Assembly (NCBI GenBank): GCA_030847615.1
Contig: JAUMIR010000001.1
Span: 65,547,501-65,611,500, forward strand
Direction: 5' to 3'
Origin: Gambelia wislizenii
Taxonomy: Eukaryota; Chordata; Lepidosauria; Squamata; Crotaphytidae
Length of the DNA: 64,000 nt
Part shown: positions 1 through 10,288 of the stretch, in pieces
How the letters are laid out: the number at the start of each line of letters is the position of its first letter
Numbering within the stretch: the first letter of the stretch is position 1
Position numbers and translations under genes: made by a program
Notes under the pieces: model-generated
What the model was told of the DNA's origin: nothing
Seen by the model: the letters and a program-made list of their open reading frames with translations, nothing else
Database searches by the model: none

Positions 1-299
1 GAAGTACCTTGAGAAGAAGCAGAGGTGATGATGTTCCGGGAGCACAGGTTTGATGGCTCCTTTTTTGTAGTAACATCTGCAACTCCTCAAGGGGGGGAGG
101 GGAGGGCGGCGTTGTTCGGATCTGGCCTGTCGGTGGAAATGTCTCAAACTCGATGGAGTAATCTTCCCAGACAATGTGAAACACCCAACGGTCTGATGTT
201 ATCGTCGACCAGGTGTCCAGGAACATCGACAGGCAGTTTCCAAACATTGGACTCTAAAGGAGGAAGAAAACAAGACGAGTAGATGCTCAAAATTTCCTC

Positions 300-1777
300 C
301 GTCCTTGGTCTTTTGCTCTATGCTTGGCCAGTGGATGGTAGTGGGAGGTAGTGGCTTGGCTCCTCACCGAGAATGCCGAGGAAGCTGGTTGCTGGTATCG
401 AGTATGCCTGGATGGGTGAGGCATTTATCCCCTATGGAAAGACTGGGAGTAGGAGGAATAATGCCAACTGGTGCGGCCCCTCGACCAATATGCAGAAAAT
501 GAGGTTGATGGCATACCGTACTTCCGTGTGGTGGTCCTCATCTTCTGTGTGAACTCCAGTTTCTCATTGGTGGCAATGTTGAAGAGGTTGGAGTGGTCAA
601 AGGGCATGTCTTCAATGACAGCAGAGGCTTGCGGGGCAAGTCTGAATGAACGAAGCCTGGCGTGACGTATAAGAGCCACGGAACCAGCCACAGTTTTCGC
701 AGCACAATCGGCTACATGTCTCGCAGAATTCATTTGCTAACCTGCCGGCAACTGGGCCTCTGTTTGTATCGCCTCTGCCATCCGTCACCTCTCGTTGGGC
801 AGATCCTGGATGAGAGGGCCCATACGCTCCCATAGCACTTGTTGGTAGGCTCCCATACACGCAGAGTAATTTGCAATCCGGAAGCTGAATCCTCCAGCTG
901 AGTAGACATTTTTCCTGATAATATCCAATTTTCTGCCCTCAGGATCCGCCGGGGTCATCTGTGTATGATGTTGCCGTCTATGCTGAGATGCCTCCAGAAC
1001 AACTGAATTCGGGCAGGGGTGCTCCTGCAGCCAGTCAATGTCATCTCCAGAAATACGGTGTAAGTGGTCGATCCACTTCGACGTTGACAGGATCGAGGAT
1101 GGATTCTCTAACAATCCCTGCGTAAGCTTCAACAGCGAAGGAAGCACAGGAAGGTTGGCCACAGGAGATGCCTTGGATTTGATTCAATGGTAGATGGGAT
1201 CCACTAGACTGGATTCCTTCTCTGGAATCTTCCAATCCAAGGTGTGGGACATTCTCACCATCTGCTCAGAGAAAGTACGAACATCGCCAGTGGGCAACGA
1301 TGAATCTTTGTTCAACAGGTCAGGTGGTGGAGAAGGAGCATGTGGTACATATGAGATGGAGGATACCAATGAAACTGAGGAGGACGATGATGGCGAAGGG
1401 CTGTGAGGTTGCTGATGCAATGAGGTAGTCTGTATGGAGGTGTTGGTGGTACCAGAGGCAGAGGATGAGGTTCGGGCTGCATCGGGGACACTTGACTCCC
1501 TGAATCTTTCATGAGAGGCTTGACAGGTTGAAAGCCTTCGGTGGAAGTTTTCTCCAGCCCATGAAAGGAGATGTGTGGTGGTGACTGCTAGTGAGCATGC
1601 CCAGTGTCTGAACCCGAGCCGAACTGGGAAAGATGGGTGAATGTAAGACCTTGGGATCTCAGTGGAGACATCAGTGGACAAAGGAGAGTCAAGCCAGTCC
1701 AGGTCGTGCCAAATCTGACAGAAGCCAAGCCAAAGAGTCAAAGAGAGACAAGAGAGCCGAAATAGTCCGAAGGTCAA
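300..1777 (-). pseudogene. DIRS copy 1 Gag-like ORF remnant
   Basis: Conceptual minus-strand translation gives segments at 1777-1184, 1162-785 and 733-425 in different frames. They match the copy 2 Gag: for example FRIANYSACMGAYQQVLWER here and FRVANYSACMGAYQQVLWER in copy 2. The segment also has a Ser/Pro-rich stretch and DVRTFSEQMVRMSH. At least two frame changes make it non-functional. Gag of DIRS elements is thought to package the RNA; its exact role is poorly known. The left boundary is approximate. Confidence 0.75.
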
Positions 1778-1884
1778 AGCCAGAAATCACAACAAGTCAA
1801 GAGAAAATCCAAATTCGAAGTCCAAGAACAATCCAAGTCAATCCAATGAAAGTAAGACCGAAAGTGAAAGAGCTCTAGTGATAG

Positions 1885-2089
1885 AGGTTCCTTCATGCTG
1901 CTCACGCTGCGGACGAAAAAGAACTGAGGGGATTTAGGTGGTCCCTTTAAAGGGACCATTAGGATGGGTGGAGTTATCACCAAAATGTTGCAAAACATGT
2001 TCTGCCTAGCGATTCTAGAGTGTTCCAAGTGCTCTGTGCAGGCGCAGGAGTTACCCACTGTGTGTATTCACAGAGACCACGAAGAAGAT
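1885..2089 (-). repeat. Terminal inverted repeat, right end of DIRS copy 1
   Basis: It aligns throughout with the copy 2 right terminal repeat (12835-13041), sharing aactgaggggatttagg, ttaggatgggtggagtta, tgcctagcgattctaga and cacagagaccacgaagaaga. The copies differ at many positions, so they are not the product of a recent duplication. Confidence 0.85.
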
Positions 2090-2129
2090 CCCATAGATTT
2101 CACGGTGTTTTCTTAGGCAGGGACTACAC

Positions 2130-2442
2130 AGACATGGGACCTGGGTAAGGTCATAAAAAGTGTGTCACTTATCTGGCTGCTGTAATCTCACCCAGAAGTG
2201 ATCGTGCAGGACCGGCCATTGATGCTGCATTGACATGAGTGCAATGGTGCGAGGTTTCACACACTGGCAATGTCGGCACAAAAGCACCATGGGGAATCTA
2301 TTGTCGGCTTCAGCCACCAATAAAAAACTGCAGGTTTTGGCAGGGACATAACCGCAAAAGGGCGACATCATCTGATGTGCATGCACTTTCATGGTTATGT
2401 GACATTGCTATGACACCATATTTTGTGCATCTGATAAAGTCC
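2130..2442. mobile_element. Fragment of a TTATCAGA-terminated DNA transposon
   Basis: It ends with ctgataaagtcc at 2431-2442, the inverse of the left terminus of the element at 37011 (actttatcag). Read from this end on the minus strand, the interior (ttttgtgcat..gatgtcgccc) parallels the first 100 bp of that element. The other terminus is not recognisable; it may have been lost next to DIRS copy 1. The left limit is approximate. Confidence 0.5.
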
Positions 2443-2682
2443 TTTGTTTGCCATTATCCTCCTCTGAAATTTAACCTCTGGGGTCTGGTGCTTTCAGAGT
2501 AATTAGGCATTACATGTGTGAATACACAGAAACTAATTAATTAAGAAATATCTAATTCTTTTATAAATTCTAGAGACAGAATAGGCTGGGCATAATAGTT
2601 CTTTACTTTTATAAAGAAAGGTAGATTCAGCCGGTTCACCAGTCTATTGTAAATGACATTATGATTTCAAACCCACTCCTAC

Positions 2683-2990
2683 TTGATTTTTATTTTATTT
2701 TATTTTATTGCCAGTGTGATGAACTGTCAAGCAAACAGGTTTGAAATGTCTTTATCACCTGCTAAATTTTGTATAGTATTATTTATTTATTTTATAGATT
2801 TATATCCCATCCATCAGACCGCAAACATTTTCAGGCAGCTAGTACTATCAATTAAAAGCAAATAAAGCATTGCAAAAATAAAACATGTTTCAATCGCAGC
2901 ACAAAACTAACCTGGAAGGAAGTTAACATATAGATACAGGTTCTAACATTTACCAACAACCTATATATGACAAAAGGCCCTCCCAAATTC
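2683..2990 (-). mobile_element. L2-like LINE 3' tail (short fragment)
   Basis: A/T-rich stretch with tttatttattttatagattt followed by atcccatccatcag and gcaggcagctagta-type sequence. It resembles the reverse complement of L2-like 3' ends at 41401 and 56521 in this window. No coding part is left. The element class is inferred from this resemblance only. Confidence 0.4.
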
Positions 2991-2991
2991 C

Positions 2992-3268
2992 TAACAAAGT
3001 TTGAAATGCTTTGCTCTACCTCTGAAAGCTCTACAAAATAGCACTTCTAGCACTTCTATTTCTCTACAGTTTATCAGTGCCAAAGCATGCCCTAAGCGAT
3101 TAACAACATGTTAGCTAATTGTCTCCAACAGGCTGAGTACTCGTTTTACCGACCTATGGAAGGATGGAAAGTTGAGTGAACCTTGGAGCCCTGTAGGATT
3201 GCATTTACAACATTGTGGCTGTAGTACTGGCATTTAGCCACTGCGCCACCAGGGCTCCGTAGGGCTCC
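2992..3268 (-). mobile_element. Sauria-type tRNA-derived SINE
   Basis: On the minus strand it begins gagccctggtggcgcagtgg, whose TGGCGCAGTGG is a pol III A box. It continues through gccagtact, ggttcactcaac, ggtcggtaaaacgag and gttggagacaattag to gtagagaaatagaagtgc. This matches my memory of the squamate Sauria SINE, which has a tRNA-like head and a BovB-related tail. The 3' limit is approximate. Confidence 0.7.
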
Positions 3269-3483
3269 CAAAAACATTGGTAGCCAATATAAACAAAAGT
3301 TTAATTAACTTAAAATTTGATACAGACACAGAGTTAATGCAGCCTGGGAATTAGGTATTTTAATAATTGTTAAGGATAATGAATAGAGTAACGTGTGGTC
3401 TGCTCATCTTTATAAAACAATTTTAGCCCAGTGTAAGGAGTGTTCTTTCAAATTTTCCACAGATGGCATTTGACCCAAGAGGA

Positions 3484-3695
3484 GGACAGGTTGCTTACCT
3501 GTAACCATAGATCTTCGAGTGGTCTTCTGTGAATTCACACAGTTGGGTTACTCCTGCACCTGCGCAGAGCATCGGAACCTTCTAGGATCGCTAGGCAGAA
3601 TGTGCTTTGATACATTTTTGGTGGTAACTCCGCCCATCCTAACGGTCCCTTATAAGGGCTTCCCGCCTAAATCCCCTTAGTTCCTTGAATGACGC
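3484..3695 (-). repeat. Left inverted terminal repeat of DIRS copy 2
   Basis: Positions 3525-3695 are the inverse of 12850-13027, sharing gagcatcggaaccttcta, aatcgctaggcagaat-type sequence, cccatcctaacggt and ccttataagggcttcccgcc. The outermost 57 bp (3484-3540) are instead repeated inverted and without mismatch at 3772-3828, as expected for a DIRS terminus copied into the internal complementary region. Confidence 0.9.
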
Positions 3696-3771
3696 CACAA
3701 TTTGCAGCATCAGGCACATTAAGCATGTTTATATGATGTAATAGGACATAGAGGGGAGGATGGGCGTGTCT

Positions 3772-3864
3772 GTGTGAATTCACAGAAGACCACTCGAAGA
3801 TCTATGGTTACAGGTAAGCAACCTGTCCATCTTCTTCATGGTCTCTGTGAATCACACAGCTGGG
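3772..3864 (-). repeat. Internal complementary region of DIRS copy 2
   Basis: 3772-3828 is an exact 57-bp reverse complement of the left terminus 3484-3540. It abuts 3829-3864, which matches the reverse complement of the right terminus 13006-13041 at 33 of 36 positions. The junction between 3828 and 3829 therefore reproduces the joined ends of a circular element and fixes both termini of the insertion. In the DIRS model this region templates completion of the ends and circle formation. Confidence 0.92.
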
Positions 3865-4022
3865 AATAGACTGGCAAGCTTCACTCTTGGAGGCGGGTAT
3901 GTCCTACACCAAGTACACCCTGTATGCCTATACCTGAGTTTGAAACATTAAACACACAAATTTAAGTAGAAGTATCAAAGCAAGTGTAACAACAATGACT
4001 TGGCAACATGAATAAAACTCAC

Positions 4023-5056
4023 TCATTGAATAGAAGATAACAGTACAGCCTTCCCAAAGGCCGCCTTGTTCCTAGAACGAGAATCCAGTCTGTAGTGAAA
4101 AATAAAAGTCAAAGGTGATGACCAGGTCGCAGCTCTGCAAATGTCCTCTAGAGGCACTCCAGAGAGAAAAGCTGTAGAAGTGGAGACAGCTCTCGTAGAG
4201 TGTCCTCGAATCCGAGAAGGCAGAGGCTTCTTTGCCAGTTCGTAGCAGAGAGCAATGGTCGATGTCACCCACTTCGATAGTCATTGTGAGGAAATGGGCT
4301 CTCCAAGCTTCGAGTCAGCATAAGAGACAAACAGTCTGGGAGACTTCCTGTGGGATGCAGCCCATTGAATGTAGAAGGCTAGAGCCCTTCTAACATCCAT
4401 GAGATGAAGGTGCATTCAAAATCGTCTTTCAGGTCCTGCATCAAAGCAGGAAGAGTGATGGACTGGTTGAGGTGGAAGCTGGACACCACTTTCGGGAGAA
4501 AGGAGATGTTGGGACGGAGTACCACCTTATGCTTATGGAAAGCAGTGTATGGAGGATCGGACCTCAAGGCACAGAGCTCCCCGGCCCTGCGCGCCGAAGT
4601 GATGGCCACAAGGAAAGCAGTTTTCCAGGAGAGTAGCCGGAGATCAGTGGAAGCCAGGGGCTCGAATGGTCGGCGAACCAGCTGTGACAGGACCAATTCA
4701 AGGCTCCAAGCTGGGGTCGGTTCGGTCACTGGAGGGTGTAGGTTGGCATAGCCTCTCAAAAATTTCTTTACCGTTGTGTCAACAAAGGGGGACGGCTGGC
4801 CTCTCACCTGGAACTCAATGGAGATAGCTGCCAAATAGCACCGGATCGAAGAAAGCGACAGGCCAGCCAAAGACAGTTGGAAGAGAAACTCCAGCACAGT
4901 CGAGATGGAGAAGGGTTCAGGGTCCGGTTCCCAGGAGGCCAAGAAGGCTTCGTACTTCTTCCACTTGTAGTGGTAGGACTTCCAAGTGGACGGCCTTCGG
5001 GCAGCCTCAATAATAGCCTGAACGTCAGGGTGAAGAGAAGCAGTTTGCCTCGGCAC
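4023..5056 (-). pseudogene. DIRS copy 2 tyrosine recombinase (one frameshift, one stop)
   Basis: It starts MPRQTASLHPDVQAIIEAAR at 5056. The SAM-like N-terminal core-binding part contains STWKSYHYKWKKYEAFLASW. The catalytic part shows the first Arg in SARRAGELCALR, the HxxR motif in RGHSTRAVS, and the Tyr nucleophile in TFIFHYRLD near the C-terminus, which ends SSIQ at 4023. The frame is lost near 4400 (the first frame stops at 4379) and a TGA interrupts the second frame at about 4285. The enzyme family joins the circular DIRS DNA into the genome by strand exchange. All catalytic residues I can identify are present, so the lesions look recent. I have not joined the pieces. Confidence 0.88.
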
Positions 5057-5094
5057 TGAGGTCGAACCCGAGAGTCTCGAATCTGAGAGTCAAA

Positions 5095-6655
5095 TTACAG
5101 AGTCAATCTCCAGGCCATCAGACACAGAGTGTCCAGATCGGGATGTCTGACTCTGCCGTCGTGAATGGTGAACAGATCCGGACGGGAAGGCATACGGATG
5201 AAGCGGCGCTTGGACATGTGTAGCAGAGTTGCAAACCACGGCTGTCGAGGCCACCATGGGGTGATTAGGATGGCGTTCGCTTGATCCCGACAAAGCTTGG
5301 CAATTACTCTTGTCAAAAGTGGGAATGGAGGGAACAGGTAGAGCAGTGGGCCCGACCACTGGAATAGGAAGGCATCTCCCCTCGATCACGGGACGAGGCT
5401 TCTGGAGCAGAACTGGGGACACTGAGCATTCTAGGGGGTCGCAAAGAGGTCCACTTGAGGGGACCCCCAGGTCCGGAATAGGTCTAAGGCAACCGATCTG
5501 TGTAGACACCACTTGTGGATGGAGAGACTCCAACGGCTGAGTCCGTCGGCAAGAGTGTTGTTCTCCCCTGGAAGGTGGATGGATTGGAGAAACACCTTTC
5601 TGAGAACACACCAATTCCAGACATCCAGCGTAAGCTGTAGGAGGTGAGGGGACCTCGTGGCTCCCTGTTTCTTTAGGTAGTACATGACAGATGTGTTGTC
5701 TGTCAGTACCATTACAATCCTGCCTCTTACCAGGGACTCGAAGGCTCGTGGTGCTTTCTGGACAACGAGGAGTTCTAGGACGTTGATGTGAAGAGCTTGC
5801 TCTTCTGTGTTCCAGGATCCCCGAATCTCATAAGAGTCGAGGTGGGCTCCCCATCCTTGCAGTGAAGTGTCCGTCGTCAAGGAAATATCCGACTGAGGAA
5901 GGTCAAATGGCATGCCTGACAGGACATTGTGTGGTGTCAGCCACCCCCAGAGATCTTTGGACCGCACGTGGCATTGTGAGCATCTTGCTCGAAGAGTCAC
6001 GGAGAGGGTTGAAGACCTGCAAAAACCAGTGTTGAAGTGGACGGAATCGAAGCCTGGCAAGTCGGGCCACATAGGTTGTGGCTGCCATGTGGCCCAGAAG
6101 CACTTGGACTGAATGAGCGGGGATCCTTCGGGTACGATGACAAGCGTGGATCAGGGACCGAAGAGTATTGAAGCGTTCTTGAGGTAGGTATGCTGCTGCA
6201 GCTACAGAGTCTAGACAAGCCCCAATGAATTGGATCACTTGAGTCGGCTGGAGCTGCGACTTTTCGGTGTTGACAACAAGTCCCAGGTAGTCTAAGGCAT
6301 CTAAGGTGAGGCCAACATCGAGTTCGAGCTGCTGTCGAGACTCTGCCCCAACTAGCCAGTTGTCGATGTAGGGGAAGACCATCACGCCATGTTGCCGAAG
6401 AAAAGCCGCCACTACAGCCATGCACTTCGTAAAGACTCGAGGAGCAGTTGAAAGGCCGAAGGGAAGGACTCTGAATTGGAAGGCCTTGGTCCTGACCTGA
6501 AATGCAAGGAAACGCCTGTGTGCCGGATGGATCCCGATGTGGAAATAGGTGTCCTTCAGGTCTATGGAGACGAACCAGTCGTACCGTTTCAGAAGTGGAA
6601 GGATGGAGGCCAAGGTGACCATCCTGAATTTTTTCAGGGCTGAATTTTTTCAGGG
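5095..6655 (-). pseudogene. DIRS copy 2 RT (3' part), RNase H and downstream domain
   Basis: RT motifs run from 6622: VSIDLKDTYFHIGIHP (motif A), FRVLPFGLSTAPRVFTK (motif B) and FPYIDNWLVGA (motif C). Motif C normally ends in DD; here the second Asp codon reads AAC (Asn), so the catalytic site is altered. A frame change near 5950 precedes RNase H, which has TTDTSLQGWGAH, NVLELLVV, MVLTDNTSVMYYL and NTLADGLSR, with the four acidic residues intact. Another frame change leads to AILITPWWPRQPWF (5316-5095), the segment between RNase H and recombinase where DIRS1 elements may have a methyltransferase-like domain; I cannot confirm that identity. RT and RNase H copy the element RNA. Confidence 0.88.
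6624..6655. repeat. Exact 16-bp tandem duplication at the CR1 5' junction
   Basis: Two adjacent exact copies of ctgaattttttcaggg (6624-6639 and 6640-6655). They abut the 5' start of the CR1 insertion in the DIRS RT. DIRS coding needs only one copy, so the second arose at or after the CR1 integration. No copy is seen at the CR1 3' junction (9942). Confidence 0.9.
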
Positions 6656-6682
6656 CTTCCTCAGGGGAGGAAGCTGAAAGAA

Positions 6683-6934
6683 ATGAACGCACAGGTGGTC
6701 ATCTCGTCTCTTCTGCCAGTTGAAGGGCATGGTCCAAGAAGGGAGAGGAAAATAGCCGACGTAAACAACTGGCTCCGTAGATGGTGTCGCCGAGAACAAA
6801 TTGGATTCTTGGATCATGGACTGCGCTTCCATGCGGGGGGACTTCTGGCAAGAGATGGGGTGCATCTTACAACAGTTGGAAGAAACATTTTTGCCAACAG
6901 TCTCAAGAATTTGATCAGGAGGGCTTTAAACTGA
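6683..6934 (+). pseudogene. CR1 ORF1 C-terminal fragment (esterase-like end)
   Basis: Residues ADVNNWLRRWCRREQIGFLD, then RDGVHLTTVGRNIFANSLKN. The DGVHL motif resembles the Asp-x-x-His end of the SGNH-esterase domain found in CR1 ORF1 proteins; the N-terminal part with the nucleophile Ser is missing because of the truncation. It stops with TGA at 6932-6934, five bases before the ORF2 ATG at 6940. The esterase assignment is family knowledge applied to a short fragment. Confidence 0.75.
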
Positions 6935-6939
6935 GTCAA

Positions 6940-9852
6940 ATGGGGGAGGGAGACAGTATTCTGGAAGGCAAAAGGGCTGGAGAAAATAGTCAAACTGTCA
7001 TAGAGGGAACAAGGCGAACAGCGCAAGGACCCAACAGTGGGAGGCAAAAAAACTTGCACAGGGAGCAAGTAAAGGGAACACATGGTCTCAGATGTCTCTA
7101 CACTAATGCACAGAGCATGGGAAATAAGCAAGATGAACTAGAACTCCTTGCACTACAAAACAAATATGATATAATAGGCGTTACTGAAACCTGGTGGGAC
7201 GAGTCTCATGATTGGAATGTAGGAATAGAGGGGTATAACCTTTATAGGAGAAACAGGCCAAACAGGAAAGGAGGAGGAATAGCATTATATGTCAGGGATA
7301 TTTACACCAGTGAAGTGATCCATGACATCAATACTGGAAGCCAGGTGGAGAGCATCTGGATAAAAATTAAAGGGGAGGGAAACAACAGGGATGTTATTGT
7401 GGGACTCTACTACAGACCCCCAAATCAGACGGAGGAATTGGATGTTGCCTTTCTAGAACAGATGAACATACATGCAGAAAGGAGAGATGTAGTAGTGATG
7501 GGTGACTTCAACTATCCTGATATTTGCTGGCAATCTAACTCAGCCAAAACTACAAGGTCTAGCAAATTCCTTACATGCCTGGAAGATAATTTCATGGTCC
7601 AAAAGGTGGAAGAGGCAACAAGGGGGTCAGCTATTTTAGATCTGATCCTAACCAACAGAGACGACCTTGTTAATGGGGTGCAAGTGGTGGGATCCTTAGG
7701 TGAGAGTGATCATGTTCTCCTGGAGTTTGTTATACAATGGAAAGGAGAAGCCAGGCATAGTCAGACACGCATTCTTGACTTTAGGAGAGCTGATTTCAAT
7801 AAACTCAGGGAAATACTGGGGATGATCCCATGGTCAAGAATACTAAAAGAGAAGGGACCTCAAGACGGATGGGACTTTCTCAAAAGGGAGATACTGAAGG
7901 CACAATTTCAAACAGTACCATTGAGGAAGAAAAATGGGAGGTGTCTCAAGAAACCAGGATGGATGACTAAAGAACTTTCAAGGGAGCTAAGTTTTAAACG
8001 GAACATGTATAGGAAATGGAAAAGGGGGGAAATCACCAAAGAAGAATTCAAACAGATAGCGAACACGTGTAGGAGTAAAGTCAGAAAAGCTAAAGCGCAG
8101 AATGAGCTCAGGCTTGCTAGGGAGGTTAAGAACGATAAAAAGGGATTTTTTGGGTATGTCCGCAGCAAAAGGAGGAAGAAGGAAATGATAGGGCTGCTAC
8201 GTGGAGAAGATGGCAAAATGCTAACAGGGGACAGAGAAAAGGCAGAATTACTCAACACCTTCTTTGCCTCAGTGTTTTCAGAAAAGGAAAAGGAGGACCA
8301 ACCTGAGGAGAATGGAACAGAGGACACAACAGGGGAAATCCAGCTCAAAATAAGTAAAGAGGTAGTACAGGAATACCTTCTTAATCTAAATGAATTTAAA
8401 TCTCCAGGACCAGATGAACTACATCCAAGAGTATTAAAAGAGCTGGCAAATATAATCTCAGAGCCATTGGCAATAATATTTGAGAACTCCTGGAGAACAG
8501 GAGAAGTCCCAGCAGACTGGAGGAGGGCAAACGTTGTTCCCATCTTCAAAAAGGGGAAAAAAGAGGATCCCAACAACTATCGTCCAGTTAGTCTGACATC
8601 AATACCAGGGAAGATTCTAGAACAGATCATTAAACAGAGAGTCTGTGAACATTTAGAAGGCAATGCCATAATCACAAAAAGTCAGCATGGGTTTCAGAGA
8701 AACAAGTCATGCCAGACTAATCTGATTTCTTTTTTTGATAAAGTTACCAGCTTGGTAGATGAAGGGAATGCTGTGGACATTGCATACCTTGATTTCAGTA
8801 AGGCCTTTGACAAGGTTCCCCATGACATTCTTGCAAACAAGCTTGTAGAATGTGGGCTAGACAAGTTAACTGTTCAATGGATTTGTAATTGGTTGACCGG
8901 CCGAACCCAAAGGGTGCTCAGCAGTGGCTCCTCTTCGTCTTGGAAAGATGTGACCAGTGGGGTGCCACAGGGTTCTGTCCTGGGCCCAGTGCTATTCAAC
9001 ATCTTTATCAATGACTTAGATGAGGGAATTAGGGGCATACTTATCAAATTTGCAGATGACACCAAATTGGGAGGAGTAGCTAATACCCTAGAGGACAGGA
9101 TCAAAATTCAGAATGACCTGGATAGACTGGAGAGCTGGGCCAAAGCTAACAAAATGAAATTCAATACGGAGAAATGTAAAGTACTGCATTTAGGGCGGAA
9201 AAATGAAATGCATAAATATAGGATGGGAGAGACCTGGCTGAATGAGACTACGTGCGAAAGGGATCTAGGAGTCCTAGTAGACCACAAGTTGAACATGAGC
9301 CAACAGTGTGATGCGGCAGCTAAAAAGGCCAATGCAATTTTGAGCTGAATCAATAGAAGTATAGTGTCTAGATCAAGGGAAGTAATAGTGCCACTCTATT
9401 CTGCCTTGGTCAGACCTCACTTAGAATACTGTGTCCAGTTCTGGGCACCACAATTCAGAAAGGATATTGACAAATTGGAGCGTGTCCAGAGAAGGGCAAC
9501 TAAAATGGTGAAAGGTCTGGAAACAATGCCTTATGAGGAGAGACTTAGGGAGCTGGGTATGTTTAGCCTGGAAAAAAGACGGTTTAGAGGCGATATGATA
9601 GCCCTGTTTAAGTATTTGAAGGGATGTCACGCTGAGGATGGAGCAGGCTTGTTTTCTGCTGCTCCAGAGACTGGAACACGGAGCAATGGGTGCAAGCTCC
9701 AGGAACAGAGATTCCACCTCAACATGAGGAGGAACTTTTTGACAGTAAGAGCTGTTCGGCAGTGGAACGCACTCCCTCGGAGCGTGGTGGGGTCTCCTTC
9801 CTTGGAGGTCTTTAAACAGAGGCTGGATGGCCATCTGTCGGGGATGCTTTGA
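6940..9852 (+). pseudogene. CR1 ORF2 endonuclease-reverse transcriptase with a single internal TGA
   Basis: Starts at ATG 6940 (MGEGDSILEG). The APE-type endonuclease begins RCLYTNAQSMGNKQDELELL, with the catalytic-region motifs TETWWDES, VVVMGDFNYPDICW and LGESDHVLLEF. RT follows, with FKSPGPDELHPRVLK, VDIAYLDFSKAFDKVPH, SGVPQGSVLGPVLFNIFIND and the active site FADDTKLGG. The frame is open for 802 codons to a TGA at 9346-9348, then open again in the same frame to 9852 ([10 protein letters not shown]). The total is near the usual CR1 ORF2 length. Apart from that stop I see no lesion, so the copy is young. The same TGA occurs in the CR1 at 17083-17819. ORF2 nicks target DNA and primes reverse transcription. 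Confidence 0.93.
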
Positions 9853-9941
9853 TTGTGATTTCCTGCGTGGCAGGGGGGTTGGACTGGATGGCCCTCGTGG
9901 TCTCTTCCAACTCTGCAATTCTATGATTCTATGATTCTATG

Positions 9942-10280
9942 TACTTGTTCACCCCACGGAGGTCGAGAATTGGCCGCAGACCACCGTCCTTCTTGGTCAC
10001 CAGAAAGTACCTCGAGAAGAAGCAGAGGTGATGAAGGTCTGGGTCGACAGGTTCGATGGCCCCCTTCTGCAACAGGGTCTGCATCTCCTCAAAGAGGGGA
10101 GGGGAAGGCGGTGTCGATCAAATCCATCCCGTCAGAGGCAGAGTGTCAAACTCTATCCAGTAGCCTGTCTGGATGATTTGAAGCACCCAGCGATCTAATT
10201 TTATAGAAGACCAGGCTTCTTGAAAGTTGGACAGTCAATCCCCGAAGAGAGGAGTCTAAGAAAAAACAGAAAAATCATCA
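9942..10280 (-). pseudogene. DIRS copy 2 RT, 5' part beyond the CR1 insertion
   Basis: The minus-strand translation near 10015-9945 gives YFLVTKKDGGLRPILDLRG followed by VNKY, the conserved RT N-terminal fingers motif. It would continue into the LKKFRMVTLAS stretch on the other side of CR1. Upstream sequence to 10280 is the Gag-RT junction with stops in the frame I followed. The equivalent of this part in copy 1 lies at 1-130. Confidence 0.85.
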
Positions 10281-10288
10281 ATAGGGCA

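Larger units (their letters stand above)
1..2089 (-). mobile_element. DIRS-type retrotransposon copy 1 (partial, cut by window edge)
   Basis: Minus-strand DIRS element. Its right end at 2089 (gaagaagat) is identical to the right terminus of copy 2 at 13041, and about 200 bp inside it matches the copy 2 terminal repeat with many substitutions. The body matches copy 2 Gag, and at 1-130 it matches the start of RT. Relative to copy 2 it lacks about 0.9 kb that encodes the zinc-binding N-terminus of Gag, which I infer is an internal deletion. The rest of the element lies left of the window. Confidence 0.85.
6656..9941 (+). mobile_element. CR1-clade LINE, 5'-truncated, inserted in DIRS copy 2
   Basis: Plus-strand CR1 of 3.3 kb containing the end of ORF1, all of ORF2 and the 3' UTR. 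It ends with tandem attctatg octamers (9918-9941), the hallmark of CR1, which lacks poly(A). The DIRS RT resumes on both sides. The 5' truncation within ORF1 is typical of incomplete target-primed reverse transcription. It is opposite in orientation to its host DIRS. Confidence 0.95.

Noticed and set aside
1..3483. Next dynein exon downstream of exon 13
   Set aside because: Searched for the expected stalk coiled-coil residues in this stretch and found none; it must lie left of the window.
4404..4751. 115-codon plus-strand ORF
   Set aside because: Opposite strand of the DIRS recombinase.
7908..8576. 222-codon minus-strand ORF
   Set aside because: Lies opposite the CR1 ORF2 and has no recognisable domain; a shadow of the real frame.
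9918..9941. Short regular repeat as a CRISPR-like array
   Set aside because: It is the CR1 octamer tail; the genome is vertebrate.
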